This document shows positions 8,956 to 17,485 of a DNA stretch of 64,000 nucleotides, piece by piece. Location of the stretch: assembly GCF_001890385.1 (NCBI RefSeq), contig NZ_CP018221.1:2281501-2345500 (forward strand), in the 5' to 3' direction. The notes beneath the pieces were generated by a model. It worked only from the letters and a program-made list of their open reading frames with translations. It was not told the DNA's origin and did not search any database. Numbering within the stretch: position 1 is the stretch's first letter; every line of letters begins with the position of its first letter. The stretch comes from Tardibacter chloracetimidivorans. GTDB lineage: Bacteria > Pseudomonadota > Alphaproteobacteria > Sphingomonadales > Sphingomonadaceae. The position numbers were made by a program, and so were the translations under genes.

Positions 8956-10117
8956 TCCGATCGACTATAACAGCTATAGCGACGAAGACTTTCGCGCCAC
9001 TTTCCGCGCGTGGCTCGAAGCCAATTATCCCGAGCGTTTTCGCCAGACGGCGCGGCGCCCCTTCTATCGTCTGCGCGGCGCCGACATCCGGGAATGGCTC
9101 GCGCTCCTCTGCCGCGACGGCTGGCGGGTGCCGGGCTGGCCGCGCGAACATGGCGGGATGGGCCTCGATTTCCGGAAGCAGCTTATCTACCATACCGAGC
9201 TTGAGCGCATCGGCGCCGCCCGCGTGGTCGACATGGCGGAAACCCAGCTCGGCCCGATCATCATCCAGCACGGCACGCCGGAGCAGATCGCGCGCTATAT
9301 CCCGCCGATGCTGTCGGGCGAGCATTTCTGGTGCCAGGGCTATTCCGAGCCCAACGCCGGCTCCGATCTCGCCAGCCTGCGCACCTCGGCCGAAGTGACC
9401 GACAATGGGTTTGTCGTCAACGGCCAGAAGATCTGGACGACGCAGGCGAACGATGCCACGCACATCTTCCTGCTCGCGCGCACCGGCAAGTTCGGTCGGA
9501 AGCAGAAGGGGATAAGCTTCCTCCTCGCGCCCATCGATGCGCCCGGCATCACGTTGCGGCCGATCGTCAATCTGGCCGGCGAGGACGAATTCTGCGAGGT
9601 GTTCTTCGACAATGTCGAGCTCGGCCGTGACGCGCTGGTGGGCGAGCTCCACGAAGGCTGGGGCGTTGCCAAGGCGCTGCTGGGCTATGAGCGCGTCTGG
9701 AACGGCAGCCCGGCACTGGCAGGAAAGGCGCTGGCACTGGCGCGGCTCCTGGTCGAAAAGCTCGACAAGGGGGCCGATCAGCAAGTGATGCATCGATTGG
9801 CCGTGCTGGCATCCGATCATGACGACTATTGCCTGCTCTACAACCAATATACCGACCGGCTGGCGAACGGCGAGCGGCCCGGACCCGAATGTTCGATGCT
9901 GAAAATATATGCATCGGAGCTTTTGCAGCGGCTGACCGAATTCAACCTTGAGGTTGCCGGCAGCCATGGGCTGATGATCGGCGAGTTCGATCTCGATGGG
10001 ATCGCGGTGGACCTCCACTGGCAGCTGATGATGTCGCGTCCGCCGACGATCTTCGCCGGTGCGAACGAAGTTCAACGCAATATTCTGGCAAAATCACTGC
10101 TGCGAATGCCGCAGTAA
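8948..10117 (+). CDS. Acyl-CoA dehydrogenase, second subunit
   Basis: A 389-aa acyl-CoA dehydrogenase. It shows the FAD-contacting segment CQGYSEPNAGSDLA near residue 130, GQKIWTTQA near residue 160, and a C-terminal RPPTIFAGANEVQRNILAK tail. The open frame extends upstream to 8690, but the ATG at 8948 gives the family length and overlaps the preceding stop (ATGGCTGA), implying translational coupling and equal subunit supply. It is followed 27 bp later by an NTF2-like gene. Confidence 0.88.
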   Translation: MADPIDYNSYSDEDFRATFRAWLEANYPERFRQTARRPFYRLRGADIREWLALLCRDGWRVPGWPREHGGMGLDFRKQLIYHTELERIGAARVVDMAETQLGPIIIQHGTPEQIARYIPPMLSGEHFWCQGYSEPNAGSDLASLRTSAEVTDNGFVVNGQKIWTTQANDATHIFLLARTGKFGRKQKGISFLLAPIDAPGITLRPIVNLAGEDEFCEVFFDNVELGRDALVGELHEGWGVAKALLGYERVWNGSPALAGKALALARLLVEKLDKGADQQVMHRLAVLASDHDDYCLLYNQYTDRLANGERPGPECSMLKIYASELLQRLTEFNLEVAGSHGLMIGEFDLDGIAVDLHWQLMMSRPPTIFAGANEVQRNILAKSLLRMPQ

Positions 10118-10144
10118 TCGTCGGACGTATTTTGGGGGCTATCA

Positions 10145-10585
10145 ATGCGTGAACGCGACAGCGCGGCGCTTGCCGCAATCACCGCTCTTCTGAACCGGCT
10201 GGCGGTCGCGACGGATCGGGCCGACGCAGGCGAGCTGGCGGAGATCTACTACCCCGATGCGGCGGTCAGGACACCGGCGTGGGATGCGGACGGGCATGCG
10301 CAGATCATCGAAAAGATGAGGGGCAACCCCGATGTCGATCTTGGCGTGACCACGGTCCGTCACCATCTGACGACAATCAATATTTCGCTGATCGGTTCGG
10401 ACATCGCTGATACGCAGACCTATTTCATGGTCGTGACGGATCATGGCGTCGATCACACCGGTGTTTATTATGATCGGCTGCGGAAGAACCGGCGCGATCA
10501 TTGGCGCGTGGCGGAACGCCGGGTTAAGCTGAATTATCGTAGCGGCAAATCCATCACCAAACTGCTTCTGGCGCAAAATCGCTGA
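10145..10585 (+). CDS. SnoaL/NTF2-like protein
   Basis: A 146-aa protein of the SnoaL_4/NTF2-like group: an N-terminal helix with LLNRLAVATDRADAGELAEIYYPDA, a central THHL-like strand (TTVRHHLTTINISL) and a final DHWRVAERRVKLNY strand. It closes the DUF35-ACAD-ACAD operon. Small isomerase, dehydratase or scaffold roles are all possible. It is distinct in sequence from the protein at 2729-3148. Confidence 0.75.
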   Translation: MRERDSAALAAITALLNRLAVATDRADAGELAEIYYPDAAVRTPAWDADGHAQIIEKMRGNPDVDLGVTTVRHHLTTINISLIGSDIADTQTYFMVVTDHGVDHTGVYYDRLRKNRRDHWRVAERRVKLNYRSGKSITKLLLAQNR

Positions 10586-10693
10586 CCGGTTGGCGCCTGT
10601 CATATGCGCGGCGGCCTGATCTGCCGGCGTCAGGTTGATCCAAGATCGCACGTTGCAGGCAGTTACCCGTTTCGTTCGTGCCGCGCTTGCCGT

Positions 10694-11293
10694 CTAGAGG
10701 GGGGCTATCTCTCGGCGCTGGAGTTCGAGCTGGACACGTATCCGGTCGAGCGTCTCGCGTAACATCGTCTGCTCGGCAGCGGTCAGAGCCCACATTGCCT
10801 CACCCTCCACTCCCGCCCCGATTTCGTTGAGCTGCGCGACGATCGCTCGCGCCTTCGGGGTGAGGTGGAGGCGCCACACCCGCCTGTCGTGCGGGTCAGC
10901 GCGGCGCTCGACCAGCGACACGTCCGAAAGCCGGTCGACCATCCGACACAGGCTGATCCGCTCGACCTCGAGCAGATCGGCAAGCTCGGACTGGGTTATC
11001 CCCTCACGGCGCGCGATGTTGAGCAAGGCCCGCCATTGTGGCCGGGTGACGCCCAGCGCACGCACACGCTGATCGAAGATCTGGCGGAATTGCCGCGCAA
11101 CATCATGGATGAGGAACGCGAAGCTCGCCGCAGCAGCCTCGTGCTGGGCGAAATCCCCTTCGTCGGTCGGTACCTCGGCTGTGGAAGGCGTTGCCCCCCC
11201 GAGCGCAGGTTCAACGCCGGAGCCCAGCGCGCCTGTCCGCTGCCCGCGCCCCTGAACAGAGCGCGCGCGCGGCCTGGCAACCCCGCCTGTCAC
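10694..11293 (-). CDS. MarR family transcriptional regulator
   Basis: A 199-aa protein whose residues ~60-190 form a MarR winged helix: RPQWRALLNIA, then ITQSELADLLEVERISLCRMVDRL as the HTH, then VERRADPHDRRVWRLHLTPKA as the wing. About 45-50 N-terminal residues before the domain are proline/glycine-rich and unusual; an internal start is possible. The ATG overlaps the stop of the DUF2889 gene (ATGA), so the two are co-translated, at the end of a Rieske-SDR-DUF2889-MarR unit. MarR proteins typically bind 16-20 bp palindromes and release with aromatic or acyl-CoA ligands, so this is my leading candidate for the repeated palindrome in this cluster. Confidence 0.88.
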   Translation of the reverse strand: MTGGVARPRARSVQGRGQRTGALGSGVEPALGGATPSTAEVPTDEGDFAQHEAAAASFAFLIHDVARQFRQIFDQRVRALGVTRPQWRALLNIARREGITQSELADLLEVERISLCRMVDRLSDVSLVERRADPHDRRVWRLHLTPKARAIVAQLNEIGAGVEGEAMWALTAAEQTMLRETLDRIRVQLELQRREIAPL

Positions 11294-12312
11294 TCCACTC
11301 CCCCCTGTCGCGGAAGCGCCGCGGCCAGCACGGAAACGTCTGCAAGCGCTCGCAAGACATCGTTGAGGTGAGTGCAGCCGAGGACGGAATGGAGCGTCGC
11401 CGCGACCAGCTGACGGAAATCGGTCACTGGCTTCCCGATCATCTGCCGCGCTTCAGCCGCGGCGGCGGGGCATTCGGGGAAAGGCAGGACGTGCGGAACC
11501 GCATCCAGCGCCAGGAGCACCCCCGATCGCTGATCGATATCGGCCTGTATCCGATATTCGTGGACGGCGGCGCGGCCGCCCGATGGCTGTCTTCCGCTGT
11601 CCTGAAAGCCGGCGTGGACCTTGACGACCCCCTCTTCCAGCCGAATGTCGATCCGCCGTGCCCGCCGCATGTGAGGCCCCGATGTGATCGGCAGTTCGTG
11701 CCAGCCGGCCAGATCGTTCGGATTGCCGACCTCGGTCACCGAAACGCAATGGTCGCTGACCGAGGTGGCGTTTCGGGGGAGAAGCGCGCTCGATCCTTCG
11801 GCGAAACCGATGCAGACATTCCGCTGCGCAGGGCGCGCCTCGCCGACGGTGCGGGCGCTATCCTTCCGCCCGGACATCGAAAGCTGTTCGGCCCATAGCA
11901 ACTTCGCCCAGGGCGCCACCAGACTGGCGCCGGCGAAATCATCGAGCAGCTGGTAGAGCGGCGTCGCTTCGATATCGCCCATGCATTCGCGCAACGCCGC
12001 ACGGCTCGCCTTGCCCCCGCGAACGCCGCGAAGACGGTCCGCGTGGCGATGGGGAGGCGACAGATCCACCGCCAGCATCTCGCGCTGGTCGGAAACCGAG
12101 ATACGGAATTCGCCGGTCGCCAGGACGGCTGGTTCGGATCGATCTTCGGGCGTGTAGATGTCGCGGGCGCGACCGATCATGACGCCCGGTGAATCGGGAC
12201 CGTCAGGCCAGAATGTGTCGATCGACGTGGTTCGCCTTATGGAATTGGGGCGCCTCTCCGGCGAGTGACCGGCTGGTCGCCGGACCAATCCCGGATCAAG
12301 CCGGACCGTCAC
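11290..12312 (-). CDS. DUF2889 domain-containing protein
   Basis: A 340-aa protein. I recognise the DUF2889 signature in the spacing of the RRTTSIDTFWPDG start region, DIEATPLYQLLDDFAGASLVA, and the C-terminal GCTHLNDVLRALADV. The function is unknown. In proteobacteria these genes recur in aromatic and steroid catabolic clusters. Here it lies between an SDR (28 bp upstream) and MarR (4-bp overlap), which suggests either a regulatory/ligand-related role or a small catabolic step. No signal peptide or membrane segment is visible. Confidence 0.75.
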   Translation of the reverse strand: MTVRLDPGLVRRPAGHSPERRPNSIRRTTSIDTFWPDGPDSPGVMIGRARDIYTPEDRSEPAVLATGEFRISVSDQREMLAVDLSPPHRHADRLRGVRGGKASRAALRECMGDIEATPLYQLLDDFAGASLVAPWAKLLWAEQLSMSGRKDSARTVGEARPAQRNVCIGFAEGSSALLPRNATSVSDHCVSVTEVGNPNDLAGWHELPITSGPHMRRARRIDIRLEEGVVKVHAGFQDSGRQPSGGRAAVHEYRIQADIDQRSGVLLALDAVPHVLPFPECPAAAAEARQMIGKPVTDFRQLVAATLHSVLGCTHLNDVLRALADVSVLAAALPRQGGVE

Positions 12313-12340
12313 GCCGCCTCACCTGCTTAGCTCGGCGCTG

Positions 12341-13123
12341 TCATTTCGGCGGCATGCGGATCGCGCCGTCGAGGCGGATGTTCTGCCCGTTGAAGTAGCT
12401 GTTGCGGACGAGTTCCAGCACTAGGCTCCCAAACTCTTCGGGCTTGCCAAGACGCTTGGGGAACGGGACGGACGCCGCCAGCACATCGAGCACCTTCGGC
12501 GGCACATTGAGCATCGGCGGCGTCGCGAAGATGCCGGGCATCACCGAATTGACGCGTATGCCGAAATCCATCAGATCGCGCGCCATCGGCAGAACCAGCC
12601 CGTTCACGCCCGCCTTCAGCGAACCATAGGCGACCTGCCCGACCTGCGCATCCTGCGCGGCCGCGCTTGCGGTGAGGGTGATCACGCCTCGCTCGCTATC
12701 TTCCAACGGGTCGAGCGCGGCCATGCCCAGTGCCGCGATCGATGCGATTCGATAGCTCGCGACGAGAATTCCGCGCGACGAGAATTCATAATCCTCGGTC
12801 GAAAACCGGCTCAGTTCGCCCGTTTGCCTGTCGATCCGAACCGTCTTGCCCGCCTTGGACGCCTGTGCGCAGTGGACAAGTACGCGCTCCTGGCCCTGCC
12901 TGGCACGCGCGGAGTCGAACCCGGCGAGCACGCTCTCTTCGCTCAGTATGTCGACCTTGTGGAAACTTCCGCCGATCTCGGAGGCGAGCGCTTCCCCCGC
13001 CTCCGCATTGAGATCGAATATCGCGACGCTGATGCCCGCTGCCGCGAGCGCCCTTGCGCTGGCCTGGCCGAGCCCGGAAGCGCCGCCGGTGACAATCGCT
13101 GAAATCGACCCGTCGATCCGCAT
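12341..13123 (-). CDS. SDR family oxidoreductase, 3-hydroxyacyl-CoA dehydrogenase type II-like
   Basis: A 260-aa SDR. It has TGGASGLGQA near residue 12, FDLNAEAGEALA (an acidic residue ending beta-2, implying NAD), and YGSLKAG as the catalytic YxxxK near residue 175. The shape of the N-terminus and the LPMARDLMDFGIRVNSVMPGIF segment resemble HSD17B10-like 3-hydroxyacyl-CoA dehydrogenases, which would supply the third beta-oxidation step. It sits 73 bp after the Rieske gene on the same strand. Confidence 0.85.
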   Translation of the reverse strand: MRIDGSISAIVTGGASGLGQASARALAAAGISVAIFDLNAEAGEALASEIGGSFHKVDILSEESVLAGFDSARARQGQERVLVHCAQASKAGKTVRIDRQTGELSRFSTEDYEFSSRGILVASYRIASIAALGMAALDPLEDSERGVITLTASAAAQDAQVGQVAYGSLKAGVNGLVLPMARDLMDFGIRVNSVMPGIFATPPMLNVPPKVLDVLAASVPFPKRLGKPEEFGSLVLELVRNSYFNGQNIRLDGAIRMPPK

Positions 13124-13196
13124 CTTTTCAAGTCTCCATTAACCAGTCACTTCGTGGGATGGCATCATCGCCGCCACTGATGCGGAATTCAAAATC

Positions 13197-14201
13197 TCAA
13201 GCTGAGTTTTGGTTGAGCGGTGGCAGGTTGTAGAAGTTTTTCTGCCATTTCCGCATGGCGGTATAGGGTTTGATGTCCTGTTTTGCGTAGGTTGGCCTTG
13301 GGACATAGGCCTGGGTGCGCCAGATGAGCATGTCCTCTTCGAGCGTGTACAGGAACTGGGACTTGATGCGCTGGCGCAGGTCCGGCGGCATGATGCTGCC
13401 GGTGTCGCCGGGCTCGCGCGGGTACCAGATGGTGTAGTGATAATCGGTGGTGTCGTCGTCGACGGGCGTTCCGGCGAAGACGAGGCGATAATGGTAGCTG
13501 CCTTCGAAGGCGCTGAAGGACAGGCCGACGCCCGCGGTGATGTTGTGGAGCGTGAGCGCGACGTTGCCGGTGGCGGGCGAGAGGAACCCGACGCGGGTGT
13601 GGAGTTCGGCGTCGCGGATCACCCAGTCCTCGAGCACGGGATCGACGGGGGCGTTATGGGTGTGGCGGAAGTGCACCGAATCGACCCCGTTCTCCATCGT
13701 CACCTGGGTGTGGACGGACTCCCTGTCGAAGCGCGCGGTGCTGTTGCCGTAGGGCGGGTAATAATCCTCCTCCCGCCCCGGCAGCGCGGGATAGCTTTCA
13801 AACACGTGCGGCAGCGCCCAGCGCGGCGGCGCGCCCGTGGGATCGTGCCACATGAACACGCAGCCATGCTGTTCGCGCACCGGCCACTTGCGCAGCGACA
13901 TCTTCATCGGGCTGTCCTGATAGGGGATGCGCGCGTTGCGGCCCTCCGTATCCCATTCCCAGCCATGATAGGGGCATGCCACGCAATCGCCCTTGACCTT
14001 GCCGCCATAGCCGAGATGGGCGCCGAGATGCGGGCAGTGGCCGTCGAGCACCGACAGCTCGCCCACGAGCGTGCGGAACGCCACCAGATCATGGCCGAAA
14101 TAGCGCAGCGGATGCGCCGTGCCGGGCGCGAACTCGCCGCTCCACCCGATCTGGAACCAGCCAACGGGCCTGTTGGAAAAGGGTAAGCCAGACAGATCCA
14201 T
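13197..14201 (-). CDS. Rieske non-heme iron oxygenase, KshA-like
   Basis: A 334-aa oxygenase component. The Rieske 2Fe-2S ligands are C56-x-H58 (HCPHLGAH) and C76-xx-H79 (CPYHGW). The mononuclear iron motif D-xx-H-xxxx-H lies in VDSVHFRHTHN near residues 165-175. Overall layout resembles 3-ketosteroid 9-alpha-hydroxylase KshA and related single-component-type oxygenases. No ferredoxin or reductase gene is near, so electrons must come from elsewhere. Possible starts are 14222, 14216 and 14201; 14201 is chosen because homologues begin close to the FSNRPVGWF segment and GGTGGG precedes it. It probably heads the Rieske-SDR-DUF2889-MarR unit. Confidence 0.85.
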   Translation of the reverse strand: MDLSGLPFSNRPVGWFQIGWSGEFAPGTAHPLRYFGHDLVAFRTLVGELSVLDGHCPHLGAHLGYGGKVKGDCVACPYHGWEWDTEGRNARIPYQDSPMKMSLRKWPVREQHGCVFMWHDPTGAPPRWALPHVFESYPALPGREEDYYPPYGNSTARFDRESVHTQVTMENGVDSVHFRHTHNAPVDPVLEDWVIRDAELHTRVGFLSPATGNVALTLHNITAGVGLSFSAFEGSYHYRLVFAGTPVDDDTTDYHYTIWYPREPGDTGSIMPPDLRQRIKSQFLYTLEEDMLIWRTQAYVPRPTYAKQDIKPYTAMRKWQKNFYNLPPLNQNSA

Positions 14202-14221
14202 AACCCACCGTTCCATACACA

Positions 14222-14240
14222 AACTGACTGATACTCACCT
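14222..14240. promoter_or_regulatory. Candidate operator upstream of Rieske/SDR/DUF2889/MarR
   Basis: AACTGA-N7-TCACCT. The left half-site is perfect. It has the same right half and the same 7-bp spacer as the site at 17404. It lies directly before the Rieske gene start, within the 122-bp gap to the upstream crotonase gene. Confidence 0.5.
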
Positions 14241-14323
14241 ACAGGAACCCGCCACGCCATGTCAATCAAACAGAGCGGTGAATCGTGGGCGACGAAACTG
14301 CCTGAAAGCAGCGGGGACGCGCT

Positions 14324-15100
14324 TCACTCCCCCCTGAAACTGGGGGTCCGTTTGTCGAAAAACGCGTCGACGGCCGCCTTGTGATCGGCGGAGAGATACA
14401 GGGCCGGCTGGTGATCCACCTCGAACCGAAGCGCGTCTTCGAGGGTGGAGACGCCCTTCGCCAACGCCGATCTCGTCAATGCGACGGGGATCGGCGCGCG
14501 ATCGGCGAACTGGCTCGCCCATTCGAGCGCCGCTGTCAGCGCGGCGCCCCGCGCGACCGTCCGATCCGTCAGGCCGACACGCTCGGCTTCCGCCGCATCC
14601 ACCATCCGCGCGGTGAGAAGAATCTCGTGCGCGCGATGAACGCCGATCCGGTTGGACAGCGACCAGAGCAATCCCATGTCCGGGATGAGGCCCACCTTCG
14701 CGAATGAGGCGACGTAGCGGGCATCGTCCGTGCCCACCAGATAATCCGCGCCGCACGCCAGTGAAAGGCCCAGCCCCGCCGCGATGCCTTCCACGGCGAC
14801 GGCTACCGGCCTGGGACCGCCGACGAGCAGCCGGACGAGCCGGTGCGCGCGCTCGATCCGCCGCCGCGAACCGAGCAACGGTCGCTCGGTGCGCATGGCG
14901 GACAGATCACCGCCCGCGCAGAAGGTGCCGCCCGCGCCCGTGAGCACGACTGCGCGGCAATCGCCATCCGCCGTCGCAGCCTCCAGCGCCTCGATCAGCT
15001 CTCCCAACATGCTGCTGCTCAGCGCGTTGCGCGCCGCCTGGTTATCCAGCGTGAGCACACGTACGCGCCCTTCGCTCGCGATCGTAATCTGGCCTGTCAT
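14324..15100 (-). CDS. Enoyl-CoA hydratase/isomerase family protein, PaaG/ECI-like
   Basis: A 258-aa crotonase. The oxyanion-hole segment TGAGGTFCAGGDLSAM is near residue 55. FAKVGLIPDMGLLW near residue 125 carries Asp where enoyl-CoA isomerases and PaaG keep their catalytic acid, and the hydratase glutamate pair is not evident, so double-bond isomerisation is more likely than simple hydration. It starts 4 bp after the stop of the fused acyl-CoA dehydrogenase gene, implying coupled translation. Confidence 0.85.
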   Translation of the reverse strand: MTGQITIASEGRVRVLTLDNQAARNALSSSMLGELIEALEAATADGDCRAVVLTGAGGTFCAGGDLSAMRTERPLLGSRRRIERAHRLVRLLVGGPRPVAVAVEGIAAGLGLSLACGADYLVGTDDARYVASFAKVGLIPDMGLLWSLSNRIGVHRAHEILLTARMVDAAEAERVGLTDRTVARGAALTAALEWASQFADRAPIPVALTRSALAKGVSTLEDALRFEVDHQPALYLSADHKAAVDAFFDKRTPSFRGE

Positions 15101-15104
15101 GCGC

Positions 15105-17303
15105 TCAGCTTCTCGATTTCGGCAGCGCGAGCGCCTGCTCGGCGATCAGGCTGCGCTGGACCTCGCTCGTCCCGCCATAGATGGTCGTGCCGATCGACTG
15201 GCGATAGCCGATCTCCACCCCGCCGAGCCCTGAATGGCCCGCCGCGAGGCTTTCCGGCGCGGCGAGATCCATGAGATCGAGTGAATCGCGATTGAAGATC
15301 TCGGTCGCGAAGACCTTCGCCATAGGCCCCCAATAGCGATTGTCGATATCCTCGGCCATCATCCATATCGCGCGGTGGCACAGCACCTTCGAAACCTCGC
15401 CATGCGTGGTCGCCATCGCCAGCCGGGCGATCGCGTCGCTGTCTTCCAGCAGCGGGCGCCCGTCGCGCTCCGCATCTTTCGCCCAGGCGGCCGCCACGCG
15501 CAGCATCAGCGCGTGACCATGGCGATATTGATCGCCGGAGCCATGCTCGGTCTTCAACATGGCGGCCATCACGGATAACGCGCCGTCGACCTCACCGATA
15601 CGGCAATCGTCCGATATCCGGACGTCAGACAAATAGACGATGTTGGTCCGCTCGTCCTGCAACGTTTCCACCGCCTGGATGTCGACGCCCGGCGCGTCGA
15701 GCGGGACGAGGAAGATCGTCAGGCCGGCATGCTTAGCCTTGGCCGGATCGGTGCGCGCCAGCAGGAAGCAATATTTCGCCAGATTCGCCGACGTCGTGAA
15801 TATCTTCGAGCCGTTGATGATCCAGTTACCGTCGCCGTCGCGGTCGGCCCGTGTCTTCGCGGCGAAGATATCCGATCCGCCGCTCGGCTCGCTGAAGCCG
15901 AGGCAGCCGAGCGCGTCGCCATCCGCCATTTCCCGCACCGCGCGCCGATGGGCGTCGGTGGTCGCGAAGCGGTGCACGATATCCCCGACCGAGTTGGTGA
16001 TCGGGCCGGTCATATGCTCCCAGCCTTGCAGCGAGAACTGCTCGATACCCGCATAATAATCATAGAGGCTCTGGCCGCTGCCGCCTGCTTCCCTGGGCCA
16101 ATGCGGAAACAGCAGCCCCTCCGCCGCGAGCTTCCGGTGCAGGCCCGCATCATAGCCCGCCACCGAATGATGCGCCTTGGCGCGCAGTTCCGGCGTCAGA
16201 TTATCCTCGAAGAACCGGCGAACCCGCGCCGCGTGGGTTTCCGCCTCCTCCCCGAACGAGAATTCCAGCGTCACCTCGCCGGCGTCGATGCGCTGCGCCG
16301 CCTCGCCCAGCCATAGCCGCCGGCCGGCACGGAGCAGCTCCTGGCGCGGGTCCCCGGCAAGCAGCGACCAGGCCTTGGCGCGCCGGTAATAGAGCTGGAT
16401 GTCATATTCGAGCGAGACGCCGTAGCCCCCGAACGTGTGCAGCGACTTCGCCGTGGCACGGGCCGCTGCCTGCGTCGCCCACCAATAGGCCATCGAAGTC
16501 AGCGCACCGGCATCGTCGCGGCCGCGCGCATGGGCCCAGATCGCCTTTCGCAGCAGCAGCTGCGCTCCCTCGACCTCGGATATGGCGTCCGCGAGCGGAT
16601 GCGCGATGCCCTGGTAGCTGCCGATCGCACGGCCGAAGGCATGACGCTCGGTCGCATATTCCGCCGCCAGCTCGAGCGCCCTGCGCGCCAGCCCATTGAG
16701 CATACTGGCTTGGAGGATCTTCCATTCTTCCAGCACCGCCTCATAAGCGGAGACCGCTTCAGCGCCCTCGGCCAGCACCACATTCTCGCCACCATCGCCG
16801 ACCCAGGCAAGCGAGCTTCCGAAGGCCAGATTTTCGCCAAAACGCTCGGCGGCGCCCGAGGCGATGACGATCCGGCCATTTTCGAGCAGCAATATCCCGT
16901 CCGCGGCCATGCCGCCGTTCGCCATCCTGCGCCGGCTTGGCGTGGGATCGGTGACGAGCGTCACCAGCGCGCCATCATCCACCCGCGCCAGCCACGCCGC
17001 CGCGGCCTCACCCGGCAGCAGCGACAAAAGGCGGGTGGCAACGATCGCCTCGGCGAACGGCACCGATCCGAGCGACCTGCCCAGCTCCTCCGAGATCAGC
17101 GAGGCCTCAAGCAGCGTTCCGCCGCCGCCCGCCTGCCGCAGCGCAAATGCGCCGAATTCACCGAGCGCGCGATACAGCGCCGGATCGAATCCGCGATCTT
17201 CCGCGGCACGAACGCGCGCCGCCGACGATTCCGCCTGGAAAAGCCTGGCCGCCGCATCACGCAGCATCTCATGCTCCTCGGTCAGCGCGAAATTCATCTT
17301 CAT
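15105..17303 (-). CDS. Fused two-domain acyl-CoA dehydrogenase, FadE34-like
   Basis: A 732-aa chain containing two complete acyl-CoA dehydrogenase-like halves. Residues ~1-370 (NFALTEEHEMLRDAA... GRAIGSYQGIAHPLADA... HTFGGYGVSLEYDIQLYYRRAKAW) are followed by residues ~385-732 (EVTLEFSFGEEAETHAARVRRF... GFSEPSGGSDIFAAKTRAD... GGTSEVQRSLIAEQALALP). Actinobacterial FadE34, which acts on sterol and bile-acid side chains, has the same single-chain layout (about 710 aa), whereas other steroid enzymes use two genes. The ATG at 17303 is chosen because GAGAGA lies 6-7 bases before it; 17309 and 17297 are alternatives. It is transcribed divergently from the MaoC-like gene across an operator-like palindrome. 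Confidence 0.85.
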   Translation of the reverse strand: MKMNFALTEEHEMLRDAAARLFQAESSAARVRAAEDRGFDPALYRALGEFGAFALRQAGGGGTLLEASLISEELGRSLGSVPFAEAIVATRLLSLLPGEAAAAWLARVDDGALVTLVTDPTPSRRRMANGGMAADGILLLENGRIVIASGAAERFGENLAFGSSLAWVGDGGENVVLAEGAEAVSAYEAVLEEWKILQASMLNGLARRALELAAEYATERHAFGRAIGSYQGIAHPLADAISEVEGAQLLLRKAIWAHARGRDDAGALTSMAYWWATQAAARATAKSLHTFGGYGVSLEYDIQLYYRRAKAWSLLAGDPRQELLRAGRRLWLGEAAQRIDAGEVTLEFSFGEEAETHAARVRRFFEDNLTPELRAKAHHSVAGYDAGLHRKLAAEGLLFPHWPREAGGSGQSLYDYYAGIEQFSLQGWEHMTGPITNSVGDIVHRFATTDAHRRAVREMADGDALGCLGFSEPSGGSDIFAAKTRADRDGDGNWIINGSKIFTTSANLAKYCFLLARTDPAKAKHAGLTIFLVPLDAPGVDIQAVETLQDERTNIVYLSDVRISDDCRIGEVDGALSVMAAMLKTEHGSGDQYRHGHALMLRVAAAWAKDAERDGRPLLEDSDAIARLAMATTHGEVSKVLCHRAIWMMAEDIDNRYWGPMAKVFATEIFNRDSLDLMDLAAPESLAAGHSGLGGVEIGYRQSIGTTIYGGTSEVQRSLIAEQALALPKSRS

Positions 17304-17403
17304 CGGCATTCTCTCGGCAGGTCGGATCGGGATTTCACAGCGGCATCGCTGATGGTTCGAGCGCGCGCACGCTGTCGCATGCCGGCTGCGCTTGTCAACA
17401 AAT

Positions 17404-17422
17404 AACTGAGTATCTATCACCT
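17404..17422. promoter_or_regulatory. Candidate operator in fused-ACAD / MaoC divergent promoter
   Basis: AACTGA-N7-TCACCT, identical half-sites and spacing to the site at 14222. It is placed between two divergently transcribed beta-oxidation genes in a 182-bp interval and could control both. Confidence 0.5.
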
Positions 17423-17485
17423 GTCCTGACATCACGCTTTTCATGCCCCGTCGGCCCGCCGGCCGTCCGCAATCAGGATCAGAAA

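Noticed and set aside
15105-17444. Fused acyl-CoA dehydrogenase as two genes merged by an assembly error
   Set aside because: The frame is continuous through a normal-looking linker, and a natural single-chain precedent (FadE34) exists.
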